Source of the DNA: UBA10449 sp035636885
GTDB lineage: Bacteria > Chloroflexota > Dormibacteria > Dormibacterales > Dormibacteraceae
Assembly: GCA_035636885.1 (NCBI GenBank)
Contig: DASPYG010000185.1
Span: 15,810-79,809, forward strand
Direction: 5' to 3'
Length of the DNA stretch: 64,000 nucleotides
Part shown: positions 24,909 through 33,686 of the stretch, piece after piece
Numbering within the stretch: position 1 is the first letter of the stretch
Layout: every line of letters starts with the position of its first letter
Program-made: the position numbers and the translations under genes
The notes under the pieces: model-generated
What the model saw: the letters and a program-made list of their open reading frames with translations, nothing else
Databases searched by the model: none
What the model was told of the DNA's origin: nothing

Positions 24909-25769
24909 TTAATCGATTTTGGGTCCGAAGTGAGGCTCCGCGTGCACGAGTGAGTCGATGTAGCGAAACCGTTCGTAGCGGTGCTGCAGCAGATCACCAG
25001 ACTGCTGCACGAGCAGCGGCTGCAGGTGCCGCAGAAGTGCTTCATCGAGCACGCGAGCGGCAGCGTCGTAGTCCAGGTGAGCGCCGCCTTCCGGTTCCGC
25101 AACGACCTCCTCCACCACTCCCATGGCCAGCAGGTCACGTGAGGTGAGCTGCAGCTGTTCAGCGGCCTCGACCTTGCGAGAGTTGTCGCGCCACACGATC
25201 GATGCCGCCGCCTCGGGCGATGCCACCGAGTAAATCGAGTTCTCGAGCATGATCACGCGGTCCGCGACGCCCATGCCGAGCGCGCCACCGCTGCCACCCT
25301 CACCGATCACCGCGGCGACTATCGGGACCGGGATGCGGAACCATTCCATGATCGCCAGCGCGATCGCGGCCGCAATGCCGCGCTCTTCCGCGCCGGCCCC
25401 TGGATAGGCGCCCGGCGTGTCGATCAGTGAGATGATCGGGAACCCGAACTTGGCGGCGTGGTGCGCGAGGCGCAGCGCCTTGCGATAGCCCTCGGGATGC
25501 ATCATGCCCCAGTTCCGCGCCACCCTTTCCTTCAGGCTTCGCCCCTTCTGGTGGCCGAGGAACATGGTGGTGCGTCCGTGCCATGTGCCGACCCCCGCCA
25601 CGAGAGCCGGATCGTCGGCGGAGATTCGATCGCCGTGCAGCTCGATGAAGTCAGGCGCCAGGCGGCGGATGTAATCGAGCGAGTAAGGCCTGCCGGCGTG
25701 GCGGGCGAGCTCGACGACCTGCCATACGGTCAGCGTCGTCTCCTCGAGCCTGCGGCCGTGCCTGGTCAT
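24909..25769 (-). CDS. accA: Acetyl-CoA carboxylase carboxyltransferase alpha subunit
   Basis: A 286 aa AccA that, with AccD, transfers the carboxyl group from biotin to acetyl-CoA to make malonyl-CoA. It has the family blocks RRLAPDFIELHGDR, GHQKGR, FGFPIISLIDTPGAYPG, IGEGGSGGALG and SVASPEAAASIVW. It is shorter than E. coli AccA (319) mostly at the N-terminus. ATG 25769 overlaps the accD stop (ATGA). The biotin parts AccB/AccC are not in the window. Confidence 0.95.
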   Translation of the reverse strand: MTRHGRRLEETTLTVWQVVELARHAGRPYSLDYIRRLAPDFIELHGDRISADDPALVAGVGTWHGRTTMFLGHQKGRSLKERVARNWGMMHPEGYRKALRLAHHAAKFGFPIISLIDTPGAYPGAGAEERGIAAAIALAIMEWFRIPVPIVAAVIGEGGSGGALGMGVADRVIMLENSIYSVASPEAAASIVWRDNSRKVEAAEQLQLTSRDLLAMGVVEEVVAEPEGGAHLDYDAAARVLDEALLRHLQPLLVQQSGDLLQHRYERFRYIDSLVHAEPHFGPKID

Positions 25770-26593
25770 GGATACATCTCCAGCAGATGGGCGAGGAGTC
25801 GCCTGAGCTCCGTGCGGAGGACCACCATGTCCACCTGCCCCCTCGCGAGCTGGAACTCGGCGCTCTGGAAGCCGGCGGGGAGGTCGGCGTAGGTCGCCTG
25901 CTTGATGACACGGGGCCCGGTGAACCCGATCGCCGCGCCCGGCTCGGCGATGTTGATGTCGGCGAGCAGTGCCAGCGATGCAGCCGTGCCTCCGAACGTG
26001 GGGTCTGTGAGTACCGAGAAGAACGCGACGCCGGCCGAATGGAGGCGCCCGACGGCCGCGTTGACCTTCGCCATCTGCATCAGGGCGAGCACACCCTCCT
26101 GCATGCGGGCGCCGCCAGAAGCGGAGATGAGGATGTAGGGCAGCCCCGAGGCGGCGGCCTGCTCCATCCCGCGCGCCAGCCGCTCGCCGGCGACGATCGA
26201 CAGGGTGCCGCCGACGAAGCGGAAGTCGAACGCAGCCAGCCAGATGGGACGCCCGCCAAGTGTGCAGGTGCCGGTGCGCACCGCTTCGTTGAGTCCTTCG
26301 TCGGCCAGCTGGTCGATGGTGGCCTGGTACGGCTTGGGCACCTTCCAGTTGAGAAGGTCGTGCGAGCGAACGTCGCCCCACCGCTCCTGCCAGCTTCCGC
26401 GGTCGGCGACCAGCACGATCCACGCGTCCGCGCCGAGACGGAAGTGGTGCCCGCATTCGCACACGTATGCGTGCTTGCGGAGCGCCTCAGGATCCAGGCC
26501 GACGCCGCACCCAGGGCAGTTGGTGGGCAGGGCGATCGGGGGCAGCTTGCCACCCGCCATCCGGACCTCGGCGTGAACCTTGGCCAGCTCCAT
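25766..26593 (-). CDS. accD: Acetyl-CoA carboxylase carboxyltransferase beta subunit
   Basis: A 275 aa AccD. The N-terminal four-cysteine zinc ribbon (CPGCG at about 26-30 and CECG at about 49-52) is intact. The crotonase-like core shows ISASGGARMQEG, VLTDPTFGGTAAS and IAEPGAAIGFTGPRVI, the CoA/oxyanion elements. Together with accA it supplies malonyl-CoA to the fab genes of this operon. The ATG shares one base with the fabG stop (TGATG). Confidence 0.95.
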   Translation of the reverse strand: MELAKVHAEVRMAGGKLPPIALPTNCPGCGVGLDPEALRKHAYVCECGHHFRLGADAWIVLVADRGSWQERWGDVRSHDLLNWKVPKPYQATIDQLADEGLNEAVRTGTCTLGGRPIWLAAFDFRFVGGTLSIVAGERLARGMEQAAASGLPYILISASGGARMQEGVLALMQMAKVNAAVGRLHSAGVAFFSVLTDPTFGGTAASLALLADINIAEPGAAIGFTGPRVIKQATYADLPAGFQSAEFQLARGQVDMVVLRTELRRLLAHLLEMYP

Positions 26594-27324
26594 CAGAGGG
26601 AGAGCCCTCCATCGACCGCGATCACCTGGCCGGTGATGAACCCCGCCCGCTGTGAGCAGAGAAACGCGACCGCGGCCGCGACCTCCTCGGCGGTTCCCTC
26701 CCGCTTGATGGGCGTCATCTTGACCAGCTCGCCGACCATCTCATCGGTGAGCGAACCTGAGGTCAGCTCGGTGCGGACGTAGCCCGGTGCGACGGCGTTG
26801 CAGGTGATGTTGCGAGAACCGTACTCGCGGGCGATCGATTTCGTGAAGCCAATCAGCCCGGCCTTGGCGGCGGCGTAGTTGGACTGGCCGGCATTGCCGG
26901 TGAGGCCGACGATGGACGAGATGTTGACTATGCGGCCCCATCTCGCACGCATCATGCCCGACATGATGGCCGCGCGGGTGGTGGCGAAGGCGGACATGAG
27001 GTCGGTCCGGATCAGCTCCTCCCAGTCGGCCGGCGCCATCTGGATCAGCAGCTTGTCGCGGACGGCGCCCGCGTTGTTGACCAGCACGTCCACCCGTCCG
27101 ATCGCTTTCACCATCGCTTCGACTTCGAGGGGGTTGCCGACATCGGCCTGATGGGCGCTCGCGCCGGGCAGCGCGGCCGTGGTTTCTTCAGCGGCGGTCT
27201 TGTCCGAACGGTAGTTGACCACCACCCTGGCGCCGATTCCGGCCAGCGCCTGGCTGATGGCGCGCCCAATGCCCTTGCCACCGCCCGTGACCAGGGCGGT
27301 TTTGCCGTCCAGGTCGCCGTTCAT
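26593..27324 (-). CDS. fabG: 3-oxoacyl-ACP reductase
   Basis: A 243 aa short-chain dehydrogenase that reduces 3-oxoacyl-ACP with NADPH. It has the cofactor loop TGGGKGIGRA (about 13-22), NNAG (83-86), and the catalytic triad Ser137, Tyr150, Lys154 (SSIVG; YAAAK). The C-terminal GQVIAVDGGLSL is typical of FabG. It sits between fabD and accD with base-level overlaps, so the pathway assignment is secure. Confidence 0.95.
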   Translation of the reverse strand: MNGDLDGKTALVTGGGKGIGRAISQALAGIGARVVVNYRSDKTAAEETTAALPGASAHQADVGNPLEVEAMVKAIGRVDVLVNNAGAVRDKLLIQMAPADWEELIRTDLMSAFATTRAAIMSGMMRARWGRIVNISSIVGLTGNAGQSNYAAAKAGLIGFTKSIAREYGSRNITCNAVAPGYVRTELTSGSLTDEMVGELVKMTPIKREGTAEEVAAAVAFLCSQRAGFITGQVIAVDGGLSL

Positions 27325-28271
27325 GCGGTGGCGGGACTGTCCGCGAAGTCGATGAACAGCTCTTCGGCGTTCCAGGTGTCGACGCCGGGGATGTGCTTGG
27401 CGGCCAGGCTCGCCAGCACGCGGCCGGGTCCGAGCTCTACGACCGTCTTCACGTGCATCGCCCGCATCGAGACCATCGTTCGTGCCCAGTCGACCTGTCG
27501 CAGCATCTGCTGGCGAAGCTCGTCCTGCAAGGCGGCCACCGTGCGCATGGCCTCACCCGACGCGTTGGCGAGGACCGGGATCGATGGCGCGGTGAACTGC
27601 AGCCTGTCGACCACCTTTCGAAAGGCGGCCGCCGCGCCGCCCATCAACGGTGTGTGTGCCGGCAGAGGGATGGTGAGGATGAGCGCGCGGCGCGCGCCGG
27701 CCGCGAGCGCGAGGCGCTCGGCCTCCTCCACCGCGGCCGTCTCGCCGGAAAGTACGAACTGGACGTCGGCGTTGCGGTTGGCGATCCAGAGCCGGCCGTG
27801 AGCCGAGGCCTGCTCGCGGATCGATTCCACCTGCGCTTCATCCAGGCCGACGATTGCGATCATCCCACCGGGCTGTTCGTCGGCGGCCTGGGCCATGATG
27901 CGGCCGCGCTCCTTGACGAGAAGCAAGGCAGTCTCCCACGGAATCGCGCCGGCGGCGGCGAGCGACGCGATCTCGCCCAGGCTGTGGCCGGCGGTCACGC
28001 TCACGTTCTCGAATCCGTAGCTCTCACGCCACACCTCGTATGCCGCCCAGCACACGGTCATGACGCACGGCTGGATGACCTCGGTCCGGTTCAACTCCTC
28101 GAGTGGGCCCTCGAAGCACAGCCTGCGCACCGGCATCTGCAACACTTCCTCGGCGCGCTCGAACACGCTGCGAGCGGCCGGGTAGCGGTCGTGGAGGTTC
28201 TTTCCCATACCGGGCTTCTGGACGCCCTGGCCAGGGAACAGCAGCGCGATCGGGCCGGACAGGCTGATCAC
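27321..28271 (-). CDS. fabD: Malonyl-CoA:ACP transacylase
   Basis: A 316 aa transacylase that loads malonyl onto ACP. It opens with LLFPGQGVQKPGMG, carries nucleophile Ser97 in GHSLGE, has a conserved Arg (VKERGRIM) for the malonyl carboxylate, and a catalytic His in PLPAHTPLM. The start is GTG 28271, 3 bases after the fabH stop; the stop overlaps fabG. Confidence 0.94.
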   Translation of the reverse strand: MISLSGPIALLFPGQGVQKPGMGKNLHDRYPAARSVFERAEEVLQMPVRRLCFEGPLEELNRTEVIQPCVMTVCWAAYEVWRESYGFENVSVTAGHSLGEIASLAAAGAIPWETALLLVKERGRIMAQAADEQPGGMIAIVGLDEAQVESIREQASAHGRLWIANRNADVQFVLSGETAAVEEAERLALAAGARRALILTIPLPAHTPLMGGAAAAFRKVVDRLQFTAPSIPVLANASGEAMRTVAALQDELRQQMLRQVDWARTMVSMRAMHVKTVVELGPGRVLASLAAKHIPGVDTWNAEELFIDFADSPATA

Positions 28272-28274
28272 AGC

Positions 28275-29312
28275 TCAGACCCAGGTCATCAGGGTTGCCC
28301 CCCAGGTCAACCCCGAGCCGAATCCGGCCAGCAGGACGTGGTCCCCGCTCTTGACGCGGCCCTTGCGGATGGCTTCCTCGAGCGCGAGTGGAATCGAGGC
28401 ACTCGACGTGTTGCCGTACTCATCGATGTTGATCGCGACCCGATCGAGAGGAAGGCCGATTCGCCGCGCCGCGGCGTCGATGATGCGGAAGTTGGCCTGG
28501 TGCGGAACCCAGAGATCGATGTCTTCGAGTCCGATACCCGCGGTGTTGCAGACCTCGTTGGCCTGCCGGATGAAGATGTCGACCGCGAACTTGAAGACGT
28601 CGGGGCCCACCATGTCGATGTAGGGCGTGGCGTCACTGGCCGCATAAGCGCCCTTCTCGATGTTGCCGCACGTCACCTGCGCGAAGCCTCGCCCATCCGA
28701 GCCGAGACACCAGCTCTTGAAGCCCGCGCCTGTGGGCGCCTGCCGAACCACGGCCGCGCCCGCGCCGTCGCCGAAGATGACCGCCGTCCCGCGGTTGTGA
28801 TAGTTGAGCATCCGCGACAGCACCTCGGCGCCGATCACCAGCACGGTGTCGGCCCGCTCGGTGGCGATGTACGAGTCTGCGATCGACAGCGCGTAGACGA
28901 AGCTCGAGCAGGCGGCCAGCGTGTCCCACGCCACGGCGCCCGGCGCGTTCAGCTCGTTCTGCACGCGGCAGGCAACAGACGGGAACGGCCCATCCGGAGA
29001 CGAGGTGCCGACCAGGATCATGTCGAGGTCTTCCGCCTTGACGCCGGCATCGTCGAGCGCTGCCCGCGCCGCTTTGGTCGCGAGCTCGAATGTTGTGGTG
29101 CCAGGCTCGGCGATGTGGCGGCGGTGGATTCCGGTGCGCTCGGTGATCCACTTGTCCGACGTGTCCATCATCTTCTCGAGGTCGAAGTTGTCGATGATCC
29201 TCTCGGGCGCGTAGGCGCCCATCCCTGCGATCGCGCTGGGACGGCCCTTGGCTGCGAACGACCGCAGGGGCACCGCGTCAGATCGTGTGCGGTACGCGTT
29301 GGTGATCGCCAT
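28275..29312 (-). CDS. fabH: 3-oxoacyl-ACP synthase III
   Basis: A 345 aa condensing enzyme that starts chains by joining acyl-CoA with malonyl-ACP. Catalytic Cys135 (TLAACSS), His in VPHQANFRI and Asn in YGNTSSAS form the triad. It has about 20 extra N-terminal residues relative to E. coli FabH. ATG 29312 has an AAGGAG site. A FabH choosing branched primers would be consistent with a high-GC Gram-positive-like membrane, but primer specificity is not visible. Confidence 0.95.
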   Translation of the reverse strand: MAITNAYRTRSDAVPLRSFAAKGRPSAIAGMGAYAPERIIDNFDLEKMMDTSDKWITERTGIHRRHIAEPGTTTFELATKAARAALDDAGVKAEDLDMILVGTSSPDGPFPSVACRVQNELNAPGAVAWDTLAACSSFVYALSIADSYIATERADTVLVIGAEVLSRMLNYHNRGTAVIFGDGAGAAVVRQAPTGAGFKSWCLGSDGRGFAQVTCGNIEKGAYAASDATPYIDMVGPDVFKFAVDIFIRQANEVCNTAGIGLEDIDLWVPHQANFRIIDAAARRIGLPLDRVAINIDEYGNTSSASIPLALEEAIRKGRVKSGDHVLLAGFGSGLTWGATLMTWV

Positions 29313-29316
29313 CTCC

Positions 29317-29574
29317 TTACGCCTCCAGCCGCTCGGCGGTCTTCTGCTCCAGGAATTTCCAGAGGTCGCCGATGACCTTCATCCTCTCGAGCTCCTCCTC
29401 GGAGAGCTCGACGTCGTACTTGTCCTCGATCGCGGCAATGAGCTCGACGAGATCGAGCGAGTCGGCCGCGAGGTCGCGCTGGAAGCTCTTGTCAAGCTGC
29501 ACGTCGCCGGGTTCGATGCCGAGAATCTCCGCCGCGAGCTCTTGAAGCTCCTTGAAGTCGAGCTGGCTTGCCAT
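29317..29574 (-). CDS. acpP: Acyl carrier protein
   Basis: An 85 aa acidic four-helix carrier. The phosphopantetheine attachment serine is Ser39 in ADSLDLVE, and the recognition helix (LDLVELIAAIEDKYDVEL) follows. It sits between fabF and fabH and shuttles the growing acyl chain among them. Confidence 0.95.
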   Translation of the reverse strand: MASQLDFKELQELAAEILGIEPGDVQLDKSFQRDLAADSLDLVELIAAIEDKYDVELSEEELERMKVIGDLWKFLEQKTAERLEA

Positions 29575-29581
29575 ATCTCTC

Positions 29582-30841
29582 CTAATTGGCCTCGGGAGCT
29601 TTGATCACGAGGCTCGCGTTGTGTCCGCCGAAACCGAACGAGTTCGAAAGGGCCACCTTGACATCGGCTTTGCGCGCCTTGTTGGGTACGTAGTCGAGGT
29701 CGCATTCCGGGTCGGGGTCGTCGAGGTTGATCGTCGGGGGCAGGAGGCCCCGATCGATGGCGAGGATGCAGGCCGCGGCCTCGATCGCACCCGCGGCGCC
29801 GAGAAGATGCCCGTGCACTGACTTCGTCGAGCTGACTGCCAGCTCGTAGGCATGGTCACCGAAGACCTCTTTGATGGCTTTGGTCTCGGCGACGTCGCCA
29901 AGCTTGGTCGAGGTTCCGTGCGCGTTGACATAGCCGACGTCATTTGGGTCGACACCGCTCTTAGTCAGCGCTTTGCGCATGGCGCGGATCGCGCCCTTGC
30001 CTTCGGGGTGCGGCGCGGTGAAGTGGTACATGTCCGCGCTCGCGCCGTATCCCGCGATCTCAGCAAAGATGCGAGCTCCGCGTTTCTTAGCGAATTCCAT
30101 GTCCTCGAGCACCAGCATCACGGAGCCTTCGCTCATCACAAACCCATCGCGGCCGAGGTCGAACGGACGGCACGCTCGCTCGGGTTCGTCGTTGCGCTCG
30201 CTCGTGGCCTTGATCTGGCAGAACGCGCCCATCGTCAGAGGTGTGATCGTCGCCTCCGAGCCGCCGGCCAGCATCGCCACCGCGTCGCCGCGCTTGATGA
30301 TCTCCGACGCCTCGCCGATGCCATGTGAGCCCGACGCGCATGCGCTCACGATCGCGTAGTTGGGCCCACCCGCATGTGTGTGGATGGCCACGATGCCCGC
30401 CGCCATGTCGGCGATCATCATCGGCACGGTGAAGGGGCTGATCCGCTTCGGCCCGCGCTCCATCAGAGCGGTGTGGCTCTTCTCGATCTCTTCCATGCCG
30501 CCGATGCCCGAGCTGACGATCACACCCACGTCATCGGGGTCCATCTCAGCCGGCTCGAGGCCGGCCTGCGCCAGCGCTTGCTTGGATGCCGCCAACGCGA
30601 ACTGGCAGTACCGCCCGATGTGGCGGGCGGTCTTGCGATCCATATATTCCTCGGCGTTGAAGCCCTTGACCTCGCCGGCGATCTTGGTGTCGAAGTTGGC
30701 AGTGTCGAAATGGGTGATCTGGCCGATGCCGGATACGCCCTCGACCATGTTCGACCAGACGGTCTCCAGGTCGTTGCCGATGGGCGTAATGAAACCCATG
30801 CCTGTCACAGCCACGCGTCGACCGTTGGATTTGACGTTCAC
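29582..30841 (-). CDS. fabF: 3-oxoacyl-ACP synthase II
   Basis: A 419 aa elongating condensing enzyme. Nucleophile Cys168 lies in VSACASGSHG, and the two histidines lie in NAHGTSTKLGD and SVHGHLLGAAG. The Phe gate region GFGGHN is near the C-terminus. GTG 30841 opens the operon; no gene precedes it until the PucR regulator 91 bp upstream. A TCACAC/GTGTGA inverted repeat in that gap is a candidate operator. Confidence 0.95.
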   Translation of the reverse strand: MNVKSNGRRVAVTGMGFITPIGNDLETVWSNMVEGVSGIGQITHFDTANFDTKIAGEVKGFNAEEYMDRKTARHIGRYCQFALAASKQALAQAGLEPAEMDPDDVGVIVSSGIGGMEEIEKSHTALMERGPKRISPFTVPMMIADMAAGIVAIHTHAGGPNYAIVSACASGSHGIGEASEIIKRGDAVAMLAGGSEATITPLTMGAFCQIKATSERNDEPERACRPFDLGRDGFVMSEGSVMLVLEDMEFAKKRGARIFAEIAGYGASADMYHFTAPHPEGKGAIRAMRKALTKSGVDPNDVGYVNAHGTSTKLGDVAETKAIKEVFGDHAYELAVSSTKSVHGHLLGAAGAIEAAACILAIDRGLLPPTINLDDPDPECDLDYVPNKARKADVKVALSNSFGFGGHNASLVIKAPEAN

Positions 30842-30870
30842 GCCACAGAGGATACGGACCCAGCGGCCTA

Positions 30871-30891
30871 CTCACACACTCCCCGTGTGAG
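30871..30891. promoter_or_regulatory. Inverted-repeat operator upstream of the fab operon
   Basis: CTCACAC-N7-GTGTGAG (arms 30871-30877 and 30885-30891) lies between the PucR-type regulator and fabF, 30 bp before the fabF start. Its location fits an activator or repressor site for the fab operon; which protein binds is inferred. Confidence 0.5.
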
Positions 30892-30900
30892 AAAAGGCGG

Positions 30901-30930
30901 CCTCTGCTTTGGACCTCGCGTCCAAAGAGG
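30901..30930 (-). terminator. Hairpin terminator of the PucR-type gene
   Basis: TTTGGAC (30908-30914) pairs with GTCCAAA (30920-30926) and CCTC (30901-30904) with GAGG (30927-30930), leaving a 3-base bulge. On the minus strand it is followed by CTTTTC (30891-30896). It separates the regulator from the fab operon. Confidence 0.55.
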
Positions 30931-30932
30931 CT

Positions 30933-32216
30933 TCAGAGCAACCGGCGGAGGTCGAGGGCCAGCTGCAGGCGAAGCCGCGACGCGGGCGAATCGAACTCGG
31001 GGCCAAGCACGTCCCGCAGCTTGTCGAGCCGATACAGGACGGTGTGCCGATGCAGGTTGAGCGCCGCGGCGGCCTCCTTGACCGACCCGCGGTCGAGGTA
31101 CGCCTCCAGGGTATCGAGCAGCTGCTCGCGGCCGCGCGTCTTGGAGTCGAGCAGCGGCCCGAGGCTGTGGGCGACGAAGCGCTCGGCCAGCCGTGGATTC
31201 TGGGCGAGGACGAGATGTGGGATTACCTCGTCGTGGCCGTGCGCGACCGCGTCCGGACGCAGCTTGCGGCCCGCCTCGATCGCCTGCTGGGCCTCCAGAA
31301 AGGATCGGGATATACCGCGCAAACCGGGGTGATACCCGCCGATGCCCGCGCGTACCCGGGCACGAGCGGTACCCGAGCGTTCGACCGCTTCCTTGTGCAG
31401 CTGGGTGACAAACTGGCGCGCGCTCTCGCCGTCCTTCGCCGAGTCCGCCGGCCACAGCGTGACAAGCGTCGAAGGATCGGTGGCGTGGTGGATGACGCCA
31501 CGTGGGGTCTCGAGTGACGCCGCCACCTCGCCGAGCGCCTCGCCGCCCCGGGCGCCGTCGTGGTTGCCGACCACGAGCTTCGATACGACAGCGACGTAGC
31601 CGGTGGCCGCAATCGGCATGTTCAAAGCCAGCGCCTGCTTCTGCAGCTCGAGCTCCGAATCGAAGTTGTCGCTGATCAGTGCATGGAACAGCCGGGCCCG
31701 GGCGCGTGTGCCGCGCTGCATGTGCTGCTCGCGCGCATGGAGGTATGTCTTGGTGACCTCGGCCGCGACCTGATCGAGGGCCGCAAAGACGTAGTTGGCG
31801 GTGAGCATGATCGCCTCGGGCGTCGCTTCGGGATGACCGCGCCATGCGCGCAGGATCTCCTCCCAGGCGACGCGCGCAGCGATTCGATAGGCGGCCAGGA
31901 TCGGCTCCACCGATTGGCTGCTGCGCGCCTGGAGGATGCCGAGCTGGGCCACGCGGCGCAGCTCCTCGGGCGTGGCGGGGCGGGCCTCGCGGGCTGTGGC
32001 CAGGAAGAGGTCGAGGCCGGCCTCGCACGCCTTCGCGATCGCATCGCGCTGCGGGGGGATGCCGGTGGAGTCGTCCCAGTGGACGACGGCCACGACGGCT
32101 CGAGCCATGTGGCGGGCAAGCCCGGCTCGGCGCCGCTCGAGCTCGGCCATGAGGGCCGGCGGAAGCTGGGAGGCCGGTTTGGACTTCGCGGCCACCCTGG
32201 CGATCGCTCTGGCCAT
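30933..32216 (-). CDS. PucR/CdaR-family transcriptional regulator, FasR-like
   Basis: A 427 aa regulator. The long N-terminal helical region (about 20-180, residues such as ELRRVAQLGILQARSSQSVE) precedes a GGDEF-like central part (IAATGYVAVVSKLVV, GIGGYHPGLRGISRS) and the PucR C-terminal HTH (AAAALNLHRHTVLYRLDKL). In Streptomyces coelicolor FasR, a protein of this class encoded beside fabD, activates the fab operon. Here it lies directly upstream of fabF in the same direction, so a FasR-like role is the best inference. ATG 32216 starts it. Confidence 0.85.
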   Translation of the reverse strand: MARAIARVAAKSKPASQLPPALMAELERRRAGLARHMARAVVAVVHWDDSTGIPPQRDAIAKACEAGLDLFLATAREARPATPEELRRVAQLGILQARSSQSVEPILAAYRIAARVAWEEILRAWRGHPEATPEAIMLTANYVFAALDQVAAEVTKTYLHAREQHMQRGTRARARLFHALISDNFDSELELQKQALALNMPIAATGYVAVVSKLVVGNHDGARGGEALGEVAASLETPRGVIHHATDPSTLVTLWPADSAKDGESARQFVTQLHKEAVERSGTARARVRAGIGGYHPGLRGISRSFLEAQQAIEAGRKLRPDAVAHGHDEVIPHLVLAQNPRLAERFVAHSLGPLLDSKTRGREQLLDTLEAYLDRGSVKEAAAALNLHRHTVLYRLDKLRDVLGPEFDSPASRLRLQLALDLRRLL

Positions 32217-32280
32217 GACCTGACTATAGACGCGGGGCCGAATTTAGGCCTCGAAGTCGAACGCGCGGTGTGCTCCTTAA

Positions 32281-32331
32281 GCAGCCATCCCCCCAAACCA
32301 CCCAGCAGCCCTCCCCCAAAACCACCCACCT
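32281..32331 (-). other. G-quadruplex-prone tract upstream of the PucR-type gene
   Basis: The minus strand carries GGGTTTTGGGGGAGGG followed by CTGCT-GGG and TTTGGGGGG, several runs of three or more G within 50 bases, about 65 bp upstream of the regulator's ATG. The 186 bp gap (32217-32402) holds this tract and one TTAACA element, and nothing else I can support. Confidence 0.45.
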
Positions 32332-32386
32332 AGGGGGCTTTGTCCGCCGGCCAGAATACGGCGGCTCTGGGCGGCCGCCAATACCC

Positions 32387-32407
32387 TCTTAACAGCCGGG
32401 CGTCAGC
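32387..32407 (+). repeat. TTAACA-centred element, copy 5
   Basis: The plus strand reads TCTTAACAGCCGGGCGTCAGC, overlapping the 3' end of the convergent-side hydrolase gene. It is a looser match to the element. Confidence 0.3.
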
Positions 32408-33140
32408 TGTGCTCCTTGACGAAGGCGAGCATTCGGCGCCAGGCGTCGTCGCAGGCATCCTTCCACTGGTCGTACGTCCGGTCGAAGAAGCTGTGCGGGG
32501 CGCCCTCGTAGATGTGCATCTCGTGCGCCACGCCGACCTCGGTCAGCTTGCGATCGAAGTCGTTGAACGCCTCACGAGGCGTGAAGTCCTCGCCCGCGAT
32601 GAGCATGAGCAGCGGTGCCTTCATCTTGTTGATGTAGGGCAGCGAACGCTCCGGCCGGCCGTAGAACCCGATGCAGCCGTTCAGGCCCGGATTCAGCGCC
32701 GACTGGTTCCACGAGTTCGCCCCGCCGAAACAGAAACCGACCGTGAACACCGCCTTGACCGCACCCCCATCCTTCGACCGCAGGTAAGCGATCGCTGCCG
32801 CCGTGTCCGCCGCGATGCCTTCGGGTGTCGTCTTCTCGACATACGGCTTCCAGTCAAAGCTCTCGTCGCGGTCGCCGACTCCGGCGGTGCGGCCGAAGTA
32901 GTCGATGGCGACCGCTTCGATGCCCGCCTCGGCAAAGCGCTGCGCGAGCTCCTTGTAGAAATGGTGCAGCCCGCGCACGTCGGGCAGAACCACCATTCCG
33001 GCTCCCGTCGGCGTGGACGCACGTGCGAAATACGCCATGAACCTGTTGCCGTCGGCGGCTTCGAGGGTGATGTCGCCTTGATCGGCGGCTGCGCCTCCGA
33101 TCGGGGGCAGGGGCGGTCGGGCGTCGTCTGAATAGCACAT
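32403..33140 (-). CDS. Dienelactone hydrolase family protein
   Basis: A 245 aa alpha/beta hydrolase. The nucleophile is Cys137 in GFCFGG, with Asp in AGEDFTP and His in GAPHSFFD forming the triad; LPDVRGLHHFYKELA is the family's oxyanion-side block. Relatives hydrolyse dienelactone in chlorocatechol breakdown, but many act on other esters. ATG 33140 is used, 27 bp from the divergent DinB-like gene; a longer frame would run into that gene. Confidence 0.88.
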   Translation of the reverse strand: MCYSDDARPPLPPIGGAAADQGDITLEAADGNRFMAYFARASTPTGAGMVVLPDVRGLHHFYKELAQRFAEAGIEAVAIDYFGRTAGVGDRDESFDWKPYVEKTTPEGIAADTAAAIAYLRSKDGGAVKAVFTVGFCFGGANSWNQSALNPGLNGCIGFYGRPERSLPYINKMKAPLLMLIAGEDFTPREAFNDFDRKLTEVGVAHEMHIYEGAPHSFFDRTYDQWKDACDDAWRRMLAFVKEHS

Positions 33141-33167
33141 GCGTCGATTCTCCAATACATTTGGCGG

Positions 33168-33686
33168 GTGACGAGAAACGAGAGTACTGGGTATACGCAG
33201 GCCGATCTGCAGGGCTTTTACGACGACCTGTACGACCACGAGCGCCTTGCGCTGGCCGACCGCCTCGAGAACGTTTCAACCCGACTTGCCATTGTCGGGC
33301 AGCGAATCAAGGCCGGCCGCGGGGTTGACGCTTGGAGCGACCACGAAGTGCTTGCTCACATCGCGGGGCTGTCGAAGTTCTATGGCGTGATCATCCACAG
33401 GATATCGAGCGGCAAGATGACCGAGGTTGACCTCCTGAGCGGCACCAACCTTCGCGACACCGCGATCGAGCAGATGGTGGAGACCGACCCTTCCGAGCTG
33501 CTTCGGATGACGCTGGCCGACCACGCCCGGACAGTTCAGCTCTTGCGTACCATCGATGCGGTTTCGCTGCGACGAGAGGCGAATGATTCCGCCGGCGGTA
33601 CCGTGACCGCCGAATTCCTCGCGCGTTTCCCGCTCATCAACCACCTCGAGCAGCATGTCGACCAGCTCGAGCGCTCGCTGGCCTAG
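33168..33686 (+). CDS. DinB-like four-helix protein
   Basis: A 172 aa helical protein with histidines spaced as in DinB/maleylpyruvate-isomerase-like metal sites (SDHEVLAHIAGLS at about 57-69, LADHARTVQLL at about 117-127, NHLEQHVDQLE near the C-terminus). Such proteins often use bacillithiol or mycothiol, but no thiol pathway is in the window. GTG 33168. It is convergent with the HIT gene, overlapping by 4 bases. Confidence 0.7.
   Translation: MTRNESTGYTQADLQGFYDDLYDHERLALADRLENVSTRLAIVGQRIKAGRGVDAWSDHEVLAHIAGLSKFYGVIIHRISSGKMTEVDLLSGTNLRDTAIEQMVETDPSELLRMTLADHARTVQLLRTIDAVSLRREANDSAGGTVTAEFLARFPLINHLEQHVDQLERSLA

Noticed and set aside
31676..32329. Gly-rich minus-strand frame beginning in the G-rich tract
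   Set aside because: The glycine run is only the G-quadruplex-prone DNA read in frame; most of the ORF overlaps the PucR gene in another frame.
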